Origin: Chromobotia macracanthus
Taxonomy: Eukaryota > Chordata > Actinopteri > Cypriniformes > Botiidae
Assembly: GCA_036877525.1 (NCBI GenBank)
Contig: JAZGTH010000002.1
Span: 15,569,001-15,633,000, forward strand
Reading direction: 5' to 3'
Length of the DNA: 64,000 bases
Shown here: piece by piece, positions 27,515 through 42,199 of the stretch
Numbering within the stretch: the stretch's first letter is position 1
How the letters are laid out: every line of letters begins with the position of its first letter
Program-made: the position numbers and the translations under genes
Notes under the pieces: model-generated
The model's input: the letters and a program-made list of their open reading frames with translations, nothing else
Databases searched by the model: none
Told to the model about the DNA's origin: nothing

Positions 27515-30500
27515 TCTTTCACTGATAAGACACTGATGAGACGCTGTTTCATCAGTGTTCAACCTGCCTCTAATGAGGCAAAATAATGCTGAATTAACTA
27601 ACAAGCAACAACATCTGAGAAAACAACAAATCCTCATAGCAGACTGGTGAGCAGGAGGAGGAGCTCATGAAAGAGCAGCAGAATGCTACTGAAAGCTGCA
27701 CTTTCAACCCTGATATCACTGAGATGGGGTGTATGCTGGTATGTGAACAAGCCAAACTAATCAACATTAACAATCATGTTCATTCAGTTCAGAGAATGCT
27801 GATTATTGCTGACTGGACGAACAGAAGTCACATTCTCTGTAATAACAGAGTTGATGTCTATTGGTGTGTAAATAGCATAATTATCAATTTGTCATTTATG
27901 AGTGTGTGCCAGAGTGACGGCTGACTGACACAATTACAACAGCATTAATTGAGTGTAATCTACTGGATACACACTGATGTGAGACAGTAATTCAGGCTTA
28001 CAAAAGGTTTAGTCATTTTTGGAACATTATTGATTGAACTGCACTAAACAAGATTTGAGAACAGGAGGGGTCACTAACCAAATGAGTGAACTAATCTGAA
28101 CTGTATACTGTTTGGTAAACAGATTAAACTGATTTGAGTCCATGGCGCCCCTTTCCACTAACACAATCCCAGAGGCAGAAGAATAAACAGCTCCTACTAC
28201 AGCACATGATTCTGTGTGTGTGTCTCTTATCTCAGCAGACCTTAATGACCCAATCCCACAATCCTGACCCCACTGTCCTGCGTGCTGATTGGTGGTTAGA
28301 GCACACAACACTGTGACAGAAGCAGGATGGTGTGATATATGACTTCTGCACTAATCACCTGCTAATCATGAATTCTACTCCCATCTGACAAACAATCCAC
28401 CAGTGAACACTAATGGTTTCTTAAAAGAGTCGAGTTCAGGCCGCAGGATTCTGCTTGACTCGTCCCGTCACACTTGTCGCTGTTTCCTCACAGGTAACTG
28501 ACAGTCGTGTCGGGATGAGGAAAGACGTGAACAAATGCACACCGTTGACTGATGGATGTTTGAAACTATTGTTGGGGCTTAAAATAGCAACATCTTTTTC
28601 CTTCAGCAGGTGTTGCCATTTGTTTCACAACAGCAAACTATGCTGTTAGAAAACCTGCGATTCCTTGTTATTTTGGAGTCTAGCTGTGCACAGTCAGCCC
28701 CAGTGTGAATCACAGATTATGTGGATTGAAGTGCTAATGAGAGCAACATCCTCTTGGCACAGTAAACACTACACAATACACAGACCCGTCTCTCCTGTCC
28801 CGTTCTGTTCTGAGGAATGAATTCTGGTGAATACAGCAGATTCAGAATGTGCTGTCAGTACCTGCAGCTGCAGCACAGCAGATATAATACAGCCAATGTG
28901 TTTGTGGGCTAAACACATAGACAAGTGTGAGTCCCTGCTAATGCTGGGACGTACACTGAATATTCACAGTGTGTTCATGAGGACTTCATTTAAAAATCTG
29001 TAATATTTACTTATACAGATTTGCTGTCCCAACCCACTGGGAAAAGTCCCACAGCTCCACAGATCCCCACGGCTGATCTTCACTGCCAGATTCACAAAAG
29101 CAGCCAGAAGCTCCAGCAATGAAAAGTTACTTTCCCCTTTGCACACACACATACACAGACATAGACATACAAATGCAATGTCAGCCATCTTTCGTTATAC
29201 AGAGTGCTCAGGAGGCCTCTCTCGCCATTGATTTATTATAACACTGCTCAATAGCAGAATGAAACACACACAAAGCGACGTTTAGAATCTGCAGGCGGTT
29301 TCTCCACACGCTGCCTTTTGTAGACCTTTCCTCCCTGACTGAAGACAGAGCACACTCCCCGCAGAGTGACTTACAGTTTCAACAGCCACTGACATTTCTG
29401 TTCTGCCTGTCATGAGGTTTGAATGAGACCAACATGAGAAAGCTTCAGACACAATGATGAACTTTTCATCCAAGAGGCTCGTTCACTTACAGTCTCAAAA
29501 AGTCTCAAAAAAACATTGTTCTTAGCATCATGACTATATTTAAGATATGATCTAGATTTTTAAGCATATTGTCACCACAATTCTTATTAAAGCAGAAAAT
29601 ACATATATTCATTACTGTATTGTACTGTATGTGTATAATCATATTTCAAAGTGTTTTGGCTTTTATGTCTTTGATACAGTACAGAAATAGAAATAACATC
29701 ACAATGCAAAACAGTTTAATGGTGCTAAAAGACTTTTTAGGATTTTTTTTTAAGACATTAAAAAAAAGACTTTTTTTATTTGAGAGAAACATGACCTGAA
29801 CAAGATTTCAAGAGATTTCTCTACAAATGAGTAAACTGAAGAACCCTTCATTGAGAGTTCACATTTAAAACATCCTGTTTCAGTCATTAAGGGTTCACTG
29901 CGGGAAAACATGTAAACTGATCATAGACTGATCATAGAGAATCGTTTAAAAGACTGTTTAAATGAACTCTCAAATATCAACAACAAAGAGAAATCCATGA
30001 GTCCATGAGCTGAATGTTCCAACACCAAACGTCTTGAAAACATATCAAACACTGCAGCATGGCTGCATACAGAGTGTAGTTAATAGTTTTGTAGGCTAAA
30101 ATAAATTAAGTATTAAGTGAAATGAAGTGTATTACTTTTACATTAAGTGATACAAATTATTGTATATGTTCCAAATGAAATGATATTATTTCTGGTTCAT
30201 TCATCACATTGTGTTCTGTTGGAAATGGCACGTTTAGGCAAAAGCAGCAGATCACACACAAAAACATACAGAAAACTGCACAAGATATTCCTTCTATATG
30301 CTGCAAATAAAGTAACAGTGTACTGTTCTAAAGAGGCAGAGCCATGTGTCTTTGCCAGAAGTGTAAATGCATACACCTGGAATGTAGACACAGTACACAT
30401 GTATACACAGTTTATCTCCTGGAAGCTGTGGCAAGAAACATTCCTCATATATTTCCTGGTATTTTAAGGGAGCCAAACTCAGCAGCTGAATTTGAATGCT

Positions 30501-31535
30501 GCTGGGAATGCTGCATTGATCTTGGTGTTTCCACCATGAACATCTTCATTACTGAACACTATAGCTCTCAGTGAGCATGAGGGAGGCGTTCTATACTGGC
30601 AATAAAAGATGCATTAAAGCCCTAAAGAAATGAAAACCCAGAGACGACCCACAGTCAACAGATAAGAATTCCACTTTAAAGACACTGACAACTCAACGCT
30701 GCGCACCATCATCTTCCACACAACTGCTGAACAGAGATAGAGAACATGAGATTCACAAGAGCCTGCAGCCAGGACAGCCTACAGCAGCTCATTAAAACGC
30801 AGGATACATTTCTCAGACAATCTGTGCCCGGCTGCCTTCTCCAAGCAGTTCTCATGAGCAGCGGTCATCTCCTTGTATGAGAAGATCAAGTCCCTCATTT
30901 AAGCTCAGTGTCTGGAGTGCAGAGGTTCAGCCACACACACTGCAATTCCTCTGTACAGCTGATCTAAGCCAGCAGTCTTTGCTTGCAGACATTCTTAAAG
31001 ATCTTATTGAGTTCTGTAAAACAAATCAAAGTCAGTGGATCTCTGTACAGAAGTTAGACTAGGCACAACATTTTCTATTTGACGAAGAAATATCGAGGGT
31101 TTATAATTAAGGCAGAGCCGCAGCAGACATCTCAAAGTCCCCTCTGACTGTCGAGACATCAGTAACAGAAATGGAAGTGACACTGAAGAAACAGCCAGCA
31201 GTACCAGCACGAGGAAGAGATGGACTCTGCAGACTGATAATTATCAGAAATCTCTAGGTGATGTCCAGATGCAGCTCACATCTGGATAATAAGCTGCTGT
31301 TTCTGTTAGTCCCGTTTGTGATGGACATGAGTGACACTTCAAATTGTACATCCTGGTGGACAATAACAAGGTGAAAAAATCTTAGTGAACTGACAGCTTA
31401 AGACCAGATTCAATTATAAGTTCTTTCTGAACACTAGGTAAAATCAGTTCATTTAAAATCTGCTGATTGTGTAACAAGTTGTTTAATTCTTATCCTAACA
31501 CATACTGTATGAAGCAACACCTGTTACTTTGAACC

Positions 31536-31606
31536 AATAAGCAACCACCCTGCAGCCACTCAAAACACCCTGGCAAGCACATAGCAACACCCACTACACC
31601 ATGGTG
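31536..31606 (-). repeat. Degenerate GGTTGCTAGGG repeat fragment
   Basis: On the - strand it reads GGGTGTTGCTATGTGCTTGC, CAGGGTGTTTTGAGTGG and GGGTGGTTGCTTATTGG, matching the family at 25483-25668. Confidence 0.6.
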
Positions 31607-34600
31607 CCAAGTTTGGCCCTCACACATCTAGATGTATTTATTTTTAGAAAATGTACAAATCTCCTAAAATATAATTCATGATGGCCTTTGTTTAAATATG
31701 AGGTGACAGAACACAGAATGAAACAGACCCAGGACTATGCTACAGACCCTAGGGTAACCCAGGGTTAGGGCTGTGCTCTTGGACCTTTTTAATAACAGAA
31801 ACAAAATGCACTAGATGATGATGCCCCTGGATAAAACAAACCATAATGTTGTCTCACGGCAGGCATCCTGTTGTCTTTCACTTGTGTTTAAAATGAGCAC
31901 GACTGCCTTAGCTTGCAATTATTCACTCTCTGTGCAGAGATTTGCCCTCCAGCGTCTGTGCCATAAAGGTTTAAGAGAAAAGATGGTTCACATCTCTTTT
32001 CTCTTGGGTGTAATTGCCATGCTGTGTCATCGCTCTCTATGAGTGCCTGGGGTTGCCCTCACATTCTCTTTTTCAATTGTCTTTTTACTGTAATGAAATA
32101 TTTCCTGTTCTCAAAACATCTATATATCTATATGTGGATCTCTTTGCTGCCGTGGTCTGTCATGAAGACTCGCTTCCTGTGCACACAACAAACAGAACAA
32201 TTTACATGCCTGCTCTCCTTACACAAACAGCTTTAAGTGGAACATTAAGCAGCGCTACGGTTATAATAATGTTTTCATAATCTTTTCATTCTAATTAAGG
32301 TCATTGTAAATGATGATGGTTCACTGTGAAGAGATCTGGGTTATTTTCACTGCCCGAGTGTTGTTGTTACTATATCTACCTGCACATACACACAGACACT
32401 CACACAGAAACACATTCAGCTAATTCAGCTAAACTTCATATCCATGTAAATGAAGCACTAATCAAAACTGTTTTTTTGATTTAAACAGTAATGGACTCTA
32501 TTGTGGTCACAAAATTCCAGACAGTGACACTTCAGAACATCTGGATCGAGCACTGAGCAGATTTACAATATATTTCACATGATATCAGAGTCTTGTGCTT
32601 GAAATGCATGTAATGTTTGTAAAGAAGCGCAGCTCTAGTTCCACTCGTCTATTCTAGTGTTGGAACATATTTCTCATTAACCTCAGCTGCCCATGTGATG
32701 ATTTTCCCAGACCACTCATTCATCAAACAGCAAACGGCTCTCAGGTCTGCAGCATCTACATGGTCAGCCAGATAGAGCAAAGATCAATGACAAGCAATCA
32801 TATAATAATAAAACCTTTCAAAAATCTACTTTAAAACACGTGCCATGTTCTTTGAATGTCATCTTTGTGTTCATGGTGGTTTCATGTTTCTTCTCAAAAA
32901 ATGCATAAAAGAAATCAACTTTTAAATATCTTTTTGAAAAAGAACAATTCATTTCCTTAGATGTAAAACTCTTCTTTAAATGGAAAATTACTGCACCTTT
33001 AAATAGCAGTACACAAAAAATGCCAGACAGGCAGAGAGCCAAAACAGAAATGCAAAGAAATGAGATTGGAGGAAATCCTGTTTTTATAGGGCTGGACTTC
33101 AATATTTCAGTACTGTGCTGAGAGGCAGACGGGGATTTTAAATGCGTCCAGCTGACATGTTAATCCATTTTAGCTGTGGTGTGCGACAGCAGCCAGAGTA
33201 GCTTATAGAGAACTGTCTCACAACTCAACGACAGCACGCTGAACCAATCACACACTGAACATTATTATTCAGCAAATCATTCTCTTTTATTTTCAGATCG
33301 TGGACTTATTTTCATGAAAGCACAGGAGAATCTATAGAGAGCAGGCACAGAAGAATACCACCAACTAATCAAACGTTACACACACGATTATATCTTAAGA
33401 TCAGCGGGTGGCACTGTCTCTTGTTCACCTTCAGAGCACGATGCCCAGAGCATGCACCATGCTGCGTCTTCATACACCCAAGCATTTATAAAATACTGCA
33501 CTTTATGACCAAATTTAAAATGGCTGACACATAATATGGCTGCCCCAGGAAGAATGAGTCCATTAAACTCTGAATGACCCAAAGAATATAAAGACAGGAG
33601 TTATAATCAAAACATTTTTCATCATTCACCAAATGGCCAACAGATGTAGATGCATATGATCATCTACATGCTTTCAAAAGTTCCTAATGTTTGTTTATAA
33701 GTTTAATTTATAAGTTTAATTACAGATATACAGTTATATTACAATGCTTCAAGAAAAATAAATCTCCGATTTAACCAGCGCTTCACAGACTCATAACAAA
33801 GCTACTCCCACAGGTAACTGTTTAGGTTAATAATGTAAAAGTACTTTTAAACATTTAAACACAAGTAAACGAGGTTGACGGTCACTGAATCGCCCTCTTG
33901 AGTACTGAGGTTTGTTACTGCCTCAGTAATATATTGCATATACTTGCATAGAGCTTCATATAATGATAAGGTTTTATTCCTGTCATGCACAACTGTATTA
34001 TCTCCACACAGATAATATTCACTGGGGATTTCTGTGGATGGCATTATACACTCAGCTCTGTGTTGGATTGTCGACCTTAGAAACCTGATGTGCATTATTA
34101 TTATATTTGATTTTACATTTCAATTGGCTATCCATACATCAGACCAGAGTGGTTTAACCTACAGCATAAATAATTCATCTAGCTGTGAAATGATCTCTCA
34201 TATCTCTGCCACTATAGCCGTCCACATCATAAACAACAGAAAAATTGCTTTACTAGCACAACTGCAGGAAACAGGCGCGGTTAGCACAGTGAACACTAGC
34301 TAACGCTTGCCTCTCTCGCAGCACTGTGACAGCATTGATCCCTGTGGGGGGGAGATCAAGTCATCTTAAAAATACTGTCTGAGTAAATGGCAGGTGAGCA
34401 CTTTCCGTCAAGCAGCAATCTGGGCAATGGAAGGAAATCTGCAGTTCATGCTGCAGATCCCCTGCTTAAATCGGACTGCTGTGACAGCATCACATTTTCT
34501 CCCAGGGTGATATCACAATGGTTCAGATTTCTGCCAAGTGTTTGAAGCTCTCACATTAATGCACACTTGAGTCTCGCTCTTTTAAACTCCTGTTCAGCGA

Positions 34601-34652
34601 GGTAAGGGCCTTGAGACAGAATTCCAGAGGACAAGATTATGAGTGGGTTATT

Positions 34653-34691
34653 ATAAGATTGTGCCAAACGAGGAGTTTAGCACAATCTTAT
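34653..34691. other. Strong inverted repeat (hairpin)
   Basis: ATAAGATTGTGCCAAA at 34653-34668 is the inverse complement of TTTAGCACAATCTTAT at 34676-34691 with one mismatch, separated by the 7-base loop CGAGGAG. In a - strand transcript the mismatch would be a G-U wobble, giving a continuous 16-bp stem. It lies in an enhancer-like stretch with no known repeat. It is shorter than a typical pre-miRNA. Confidence 0.85.
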
Positions 34692-37600
34692 TATTATTAA
34701 TGTTTGCACTCAAAGACGAGGCATGCTAAATTAAAAGCATGCTGGATGCTTCAAACTATGAAATGAATGTGTCATTTAACAGAGGGAAATACAGTGCAAC
34801 AATTTAGAATTCAAAGAAAAAACTCGATTGAGTGGGAGTGAATAAAGTCTGGAAACTGCAGTGAGTGGCTGGATGTCTTGTATTTGATTTGCATAGAAAG
34901 TCACCTGACTGTTCTAATGAATAGGTAATAGTAGCCCTATGGGGTGACAGGTTGCATTGTGGGACAGTAGCTGTGTGGCGTGTCATTTCAGTAGAGTGAG
35001 TCCGTCTGACACTCCAATTTTATCGAAATCATCCTACTTATGTCCTGGGACTAGAGATGACAACATTTTTTTGCATTATGGATTTATTATTTTACTGTGT
35101 TTTTTTTCATTTTCAGAAACAAAACTTATAAACATCTCTCACTTTGGCAGCTGCGTGTACACTAGGGGCCGCAATTCCAGGATACAATAAAGTGTTGAGT
35201 GGTGAGTCTCAATAAAGTTATAGCATGTTGTATTGTTCTTCGCACCCGTGCAGTGCCAGAGTGGTAGTTGGACCTCTGCCAGCAAAATAATCCAATTTCA
35301 GGCTCTACACACGTCTGGAAGATTCACAACAAACAACAAGATAAATGCCAAATCATTAGGGGTGTTAAAATACTGGTACTTTAGTAGTATGTTGATACTA
35401 CAAAAACTAAATAAATAAATGTAATGATATTATTCTTTCTAAAGTGCTGGTAGTACTGAATTCATTTGTTACTCAAGTTCTGTCTGCTTATGCATGTTAA
35501 CACAGCAGTGAACTGACAAACACAGGTCTTTGTCAAAATGCCTGACTTGATTCAACGTATTTTACAAACAAAAAGATGGTTTTGTTTTGAGTCTAAAAAA
35601 AAAAAGTATCAGATCATCACACCACGTCCAGAGGACTTTTCATGTGTGTTTCATTATTCATTATATACATCAAGCATCACCACAGACAAGAATGAAACAG
35701 AAAATCACTCCCTGCTTTTGGTGTTTGGTGAACATTATAATTCCTCTACAGTCCAACATGGTCAAAGTTCAGATTAAAGAAGGTCAAAAACAGAACATTT
35801 CAGTTTAATATCAGACCTGATTCTCTACTTTGTGTTTGTTTGCTCATTTCTGAATCTTTATTTGAATACTTCATAATGCAGTTAAATGTTTTTAATGATT
35901 TGTTTGCTTGTAAAATTGTTTCTTTGTACTTCATTTTACCTGTTTTTGTTCTCTTGCCTTGAAGATATTTACTTGTCTTACTTGAAGCACTGTTTACCTA
36001 ACTGGGAAATGCTTTACTTAAGGGCTACATTCTGTTATCATGTTATTTGTTAATATTTATCTTAACATTTAACTTTAACTTTTTAAATAAGGACTATGTT
36101 TAATATCATATTTGTTTTCGGTGTGGTATCAAAAACGTTTTACTGGTGTTGATATCAGCTGTAAAACGTTGAAATTTTTGCTGAGGTAAAAATTCAAAAC
36201 ACTTTCACATATATCTGATGTAGTAATGTTTATTAAGGGTGGTTTGACTGGTTTAATAACCCAGAAATATGAAAGAAGAGCTTTCCATGAGTCAAGAGCA
36301 CAAAAGATACAGCCCTCAGAATGAAGGACACAGAATCTAGACTAGATCATTAAAGCGGACACGTTCTAATATCCGACACGCATGATTGGCTGATGCCACA
36401 GAGGTTACAAGAATGACGCAAATCCTTGAAGACCAGAAAGGTGACATTGTTCTTCATTGTTCTCCAGATTTAGACTCACTGCTAATGTTGGAGAGGGTTA
36501 AAAAATTAGCTGTTATTTAAAACAGTCAAAGAAACGTTGAGAACAGTCAAGAAATATGTGAGAGGCTGGCAAATGAGGTCAGGTGGTGTAAAGTTAGTAA
36601 AAACTTCATTTTCATCAGGCCATCTGTTTGAAAGTCTTGTAGATATAATTATTCTGTCTTTCTTCAGACATCATGCACAATCATGTACAATTAGGTGGCC
36701 TTCTGCTCATATTCCCCGTGAGATAATGTGTGACAGTGCAGAGCTTTCCACAGTCCTCTTCAGAAAATCTCAGAAAAACTCTTTTAACTGGACTAAGAAA
36801 TGAAATGAGTGAAAAACAATCAGGTTAATTTGCATTCACACTGTCCCTGGTCTAAAAAGTTTTTCTCTCATTTCTGTCCATTTAAATTATCACCAATTAT
36901 CACCTCTCTGTGTTTTTCCACCTGCTCCATCAATGTTAGTCACTTGGACCCAGAAACACATTCTGAGTTTAAAAGTTTCCACATTCAAATGATAAATTTG
37001 TTTCTAGTGCACAAAATGGACTTTAGTGCATAAAACTCAAACTGATGGAGCAGGTCACATGTATGGTTTATTGTATAATGTAATATATTTCTGTCATAAT
37101 TTCTTTTCTTGACGCGCCACTGAAACATGTTCCTTTTAAACCCTTGAGCCTTCATTTGTATGAAACTGATGAAAGACATTCCATAGATCTGCACCCCAGT
37201 TCTTCAACTCATTTAAAACTATTTGAAAACTTCCAACAGTGAAGCACAAGTCTTTGTGTGGCCAGACAAAGCTCCTGCACGCTACACATACCTGTGACTA
37301 CACTATGACAAAGGGAGATGTTTAATATTAAGAGTACAAACACTTACCCCACCTGCCAATGGTCAGACAAACAGATAGTTCCGCCCCAAACTCACGCCAT
37401 TGGCTGAGCCAACTTAACCACACCTAATGCTCAAACACACAGAGCAAAGTTTTGAAAGCATTTACACTTCTCCAGAAGATCAACAAACAAACAACTGTCT
37501 TACTTACAGCTGTCTCCGCATATTGAGCTGGGACAGGAGAGGAGCGTTTTTTTAACATCCTTAAAAGCACAGACTTCAGCTTTAAGCTAAAAGAAGGATT

Positions 37601-37829
37601 TCATCATCTTATACCACCAAATAAACCACAACTGTGCTGAAGCAGACATTTTGGGTTTGCAGAAGAGCTGTACAGGAGGGAAAAATGGCACAATATCAGC
37701 TTTTTTCTGGGCTGTTTTTGAAAAATAGGGCAGTTTTGTAAAGCCATGGCAGAGTCATCCTTCCTGACATGAAGACCTCTCCTTTCTGCTCCTTTGCTCC
37801 TAAAAGGTGCCTCAGGTCTCCTGAGAGAC

Positions 37830-38470
37830 CGTGTGTGCAGACAACAGCTGTGTCTTCCTGATTCTTAATTTAGTTCATTTATGCTCCGCCTGCATTCATC
37901 TGCAACAGACCAACAAGGTTACCTCAGCACAGATCTTCATTTCCAATTCAATAATTCTCTTCAGCTGTGCCAATTAAACAGTTAATATTGAATCTAGCAG
38001 AAATTAAACAGAGTCCACAAGAACCCTTTGGTTCTACTTTGGGCATCCCTGGTGAGATCAGGGCAATATAATGAGGTAAAAAACAATTATTTCAGGTGCT
38101 TTTCATACTAAAGTTGGATATCCGTCAGGAGCTTTATGATTTTTATTGTCCTTGACTTCTGCTGTTTTTGTGTTCGTCATTTCAGTAATATTATTAAGAG
38201 TATAACAACCTTGTCTGATGTCAGGGATTGTTTAACTTTCACTGTGCAATTTAACTCATTTTTCTATCTCATTCATTTCAATTAAAGAAGTGGGAAGCTT
38301 TAATTGAGTGAATTTATAGGTAGTCTCTGAAAATCACATTGATGAAGATGAAGAGAAATCCCTAATGGAAGGATTATTAATTGAACGTGAGACTGGCAGA
38401 TACAGTTTTTAAATGTCATCTCAGGAGGAAAATGTAATTACAACTAGCTTTCACAGTTTTAGGACTCATT
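37830..38470. promoter_or_regulatory. Candidate conserved non-coding element
   Basis: Repeat-free DNA dense in homeodomain-like cores (CTTAATTTAG, CCAATTAAACAGTTAATATT, TTCAATTAAAG, CTTTAATTGAG, TATTAATTGAAC, GTAATTACAACTAG). This is the texture of vertebrate developmental enhancers, and the location between ppp2r2a and the expected position of ebf2 makes an enhancer plausible. Composition-based inference only. Confidence 0.25.
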
Positions 38471-38989
38471 TCTTAAGATGATCAAAAAAAATGAACTAAT
38501 CTTACAAAATTATGTCAAACCATCTACGTTTACCCTATTACCAGAAAAAACAACATTATCAGTATGAGAGAAACTGTGACAGGTATACAAAACAATGACT
38601 TATAATCATTCATATTTCAGAAAATATTACTATATTCTCTTTTAGGTCTTATTAATGAGTAACATTGATGAATAAATTCTTATAATGAATTTGGACTTCT
38701 CCATTGTCATTCTGTTTCTCTGTTTGGTTGATGTAAACAAACTACATTTGAAGAAAAACAAAAAATATTCCTCAGTGGTAAATAAAATGATTTAATTACT
38801 GCTATAATAAAATTTCAATTTTGATAATTTCATCCCAAATCAAATTCAGGCTTCATTATTTAGACCATCTTCTTTCATAAGAGTTTAATATAGAAAATTA
38901 AACATTTACCAGAAATCACTGAGATATTTCAAGTGCTCTGTTAAGCGTAGAACAGGAAGGAGACAATATGAGATAGAGCCCAGCCATTT

Positions 38990-39300
38990 TTAATTTCCCT
39001 TTTTATATTATCACTGACATATCTGCTGAATGAACTCATTTACTCTGTGGAGGTAACAGCAGTGCAGACTAATCAGACTGGACAATGATATTGCGTAATG
39101 TCGTAATCTTCCATCTCCCCCTGCTGTTGTAGGGCAGTTAATGGCTGGTATCAGTCATGAAGTCTTCTTGTTTAATGAGGGACAGTAATGAAAATGGGAA
39201 AAGGGCCAACTGGACGGTTTGTTAGCCTCTCCCACCAATCAAGACAGAGAGAAATTATTCCCATTATGATGTCATCGGGCCAAATCAGACACTTCTCTTC
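38990..39300. promoter_or_regulatory. Candidate conserved non-coding element
   Basis: A repeat-free stretch of balanced composition containing GACTAATCAGACTGG, GGGCAGTTAATGGCTGG, CCACCAATCAAGACAG and ATTATGATGTCATCGGG. No open frame spans it. It resembles deeply conserved enhancers, but conservation could not be tested. Confidence 0.25.
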
Positions 39301-39844
39301 AGCTTCTGTCTGGTGAAGGGAGCTGTAGGGATAAATCTGAGCTGGTTTTCCACAGGTTCACATGCTATTTGTCTTTCTCTCCAACCTGACGTGTTATGAA
39401 TGTTACAGGAATAGCAGCTCGGGTCATTCCAACCCACAGGAATGAAATGTTAAAAGCTGCCAGGCCTGAACATCATGACACAATCACATAATGAAAGAGA
39501 CAAACAGGCTGACATTTGAAACATGTTCTCAGAGGTTGGATGGTAAATGAGTTATTATAAGTAGCTACAAGCTGCTTCATCTGCTGAGTGCATTATTAAA
39601 CAACTGAACACTATTAGATAGTGGCAGTGTCTGTTTGGTGAAGCTCAAAGTGTTTTTTTGCTTCGTACTTCACAGGAGTCTTGTCTGGAAAACTCCTTTA
39701 TAGAGAACTTCCAGAACTTTTCTGATCAAAGATGAGCCACAAACATTACTAAAGCACATCACTTCAAAAACTCTGGCTGTCCCATATCGATTATGAATAC
39801 ATCACTTATCTGTGCATCATTAGTGCTACAGTGCTATGGTGTAT

Positions 39845-39874
39845 CAGGGGTTGCTAGGGTGTTGCTAGGTGGCT
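39845..39874 (+). repeat. GGTTGCTAGGG repeat fragment
   Basis: GGGGTTGCTAGGGTGTTGCT followed by AGGTGGCTGG, the cleanest match to the dispersed family described at 25483-25668. Confidence 0.65.
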
Positions 39875-42142
39875 GGAACAATCCTACAATATTCCGTCCT
39901 TCCCTCTCTTTCACACACAGAACCAGAGGGAAATAGAAAACCAAAAAAGAGTAACTTCAGAAAGAAGCTAATTTAATTTAAAAGCTCAGAATTCATCATC
40001 TCCTAAAAGCATCACAACCAGACACAAATGTGTCAGCTGATGCTGTCTAAAACACATTCAGTGGTCTCTATTTCATCAGCAGATCAATAATTTGTCTGAC
40101 TAATTCCTGAAATATTTAATTTGCATCTAACACAGCCATGTTGAATTAGACATAAAGCCTAAAGCAGATGCACCAATCAAAAGGTTTCATTCGTATGAAG
40201 CCCATCTCCTAATGTCTGATGGGTGTGACTGATTGATTTATTTCATACACTATTGAAGGTCAACAAAATACACAAAGTCATTAAATAAATGCATTTAATG
40301 CCACATTTAATTCTTTATGGTCACATATGAATGCATATATTTATTGCCATAATTAATGATTTATTTCTGTATTTAAATGAGGCTGTCCTCTGTTACAGAC
40401 AATAAAGAAGGTAATGTTAAACCCATGTGTACTAGTCTAAATTAAACTCCTTGCACACAAACACAAGGCTGTGGCATGCACAGGCCATCTCTCCAGACCT
40501 AGCGCGGGTCTCTTGTATATTCTGGCTTTCCATTGATTTGTTTTAGTAATTGACTCTCTACAGTCTTCTAACCTGGAATTCACCCTATCATCGGTTTGTC
40601 AGTGGGTAACTACTAACACTTGCCCTCCAGCCCTTTGACTCACCTGCTTATGCAGGTTGTGTTTAGTCTTTTTGGGTCTCTATGGATTTCTCCTTTTCCA
40701 GAGACGTTTCTGCTCAGCTTCAGCAGCAGCACATTTGCTCTGCCTTATATGATACGGACTGTTCTCAGTCTCAGCCAAATAAACGATCCCAGATGGACTA
40801 CCTGTAGAATTCGACAGAGGTAACCTAGAAAAACAGAATGACAAACAGAGGTTACAAGGTTCAGTATTGGATTGCAGGAATCTGTAACTTTGATTTAATG
40901 CATTATTATCTGCAATTTAACCTGTGGTATTTATTAAAAGCAGTTTAAAAACTCGCATCTATGCATGTGTTTTGCCCAAACTACAGAGTATTGTTGCAGA
41001 TAAGCAAATAGACTCCAGCATACTGAACTTCTTTCATGTTAGATTACTAGTAATGAAGCTGCTTTGCTGAGTAAATCATATTTCTCTATTTGCTATTCAT
41101 GTTGGCATCACACGTTGGCATTGTACTAGGACGTGGTCCTGACCTTCTGTGCTCTTGAATTGTGGAAATATATACAGCATTCATTCGTGTCATGGCAGAA
41201 ACAGCACGGCTTTAATATTCATGTGAGATTTTTATAACAGCTCCTTCACTTGACGTGCACATAACACTACAGAGCGAAACATCAGACTCCAGCACTGCAG
41301 CTGGTGTTACCTGCAGGTCAAGATTTAGAACATAATGCTCAAAGTTCAAACAATTACAACTGGCCGCAATTACTGCCGACCTTTGGAAGTACAGCCAATG
41401 ATTACAGCAGAATTTGCATAACTGAACATAAGTTACTATGAAATGACATGCAGATTCCCATCCAGTGTTTAAACAGGAAAGCTTATTCTGAACGGCATAT
41501 AATTGACCTGTTCACACCCCTCAATATTAGTCATCATATTTTTTGGTCTGTTGAAAGAAAGAAATGTTTTAAATCTGTTAAAAATGAATTGTGTCCCTTT
41601 ATAAGAGTACATTTGCATATAGATGATCTCAGAACTAACAGACATTGACTAAAAGCGACAAACCTCTCATTTTGATGTCGTGACATTTTGTAACTGTCAT
41701 TCCATTTTCCTCTTCATATTTATTAGCTTTTGATGAAATGGCAGCCCTGAAAAGAATATAAATTATGATTTACATTTCAATCACAGTAAAGCCTGGTCAA
41801 TTTATGTGGGTGAGTACGTGACATATGGGTGGCCACTTGCAGGAGGCCACGTTTGAGATCCTTCTGCATATACCAGTAAAATCTGCTGTTTGTGTGGTAT
41901 TCATGTGTAATGAAAGATACAGACTACTAAAAACAGATACTAAACTAGACTGTGTGGCTGAGTGGCTATTAGCATGTTGTTATGTCATTTCTAAGACGTT
42001 CTAGATCATTTGTTGTTGGCTGAAGATATTCAGGACTGTAAATATAGCTTGAAGCCCTCCATTAATGTTGGAAGTTTTGCCAATTTGAAGTGATAAACTC
42101 CCACATTTACCTCTAACTTGCTCACTGGGGGCTTAAACATGA

Positions 42143-42199
42143 TTTTCTATAAAGCTGCTTTAAAACAAAAAAGTGCTATATGAATAAAAATGACTTGAC
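42143..42199 (+). mobile_element. SINE/LINE-like 3' tail
   Basis: ATTTTCTATAAAGCTGCTTT, AAAAAGTGCTATATGAATAA and AAATGACTTGAC match the TAAAGCTGCTTTG, GCGCTATATAAATAAA, TGACTTGAC tail of a common teleost retroelement. Only the tail is recognisable. Confidence 0.5.

Larger units (their letters stand above)
25669..31535. other. Non-coding stretch, no gene seen
   Basis: Holds a GT microsatellite (26042-26073) and the GA-rich array (26936-27514). The rest is anonymous AT-rich sequence with no supported exon on either strand. Confidence 0.5.

Noticed and set aside
26707..27637. Ser/Leu-rich and Arg/Glu-rich open frames of 124-281 residues
   Set aside because: They are products of the GA/CT repeat array in several frames at once.
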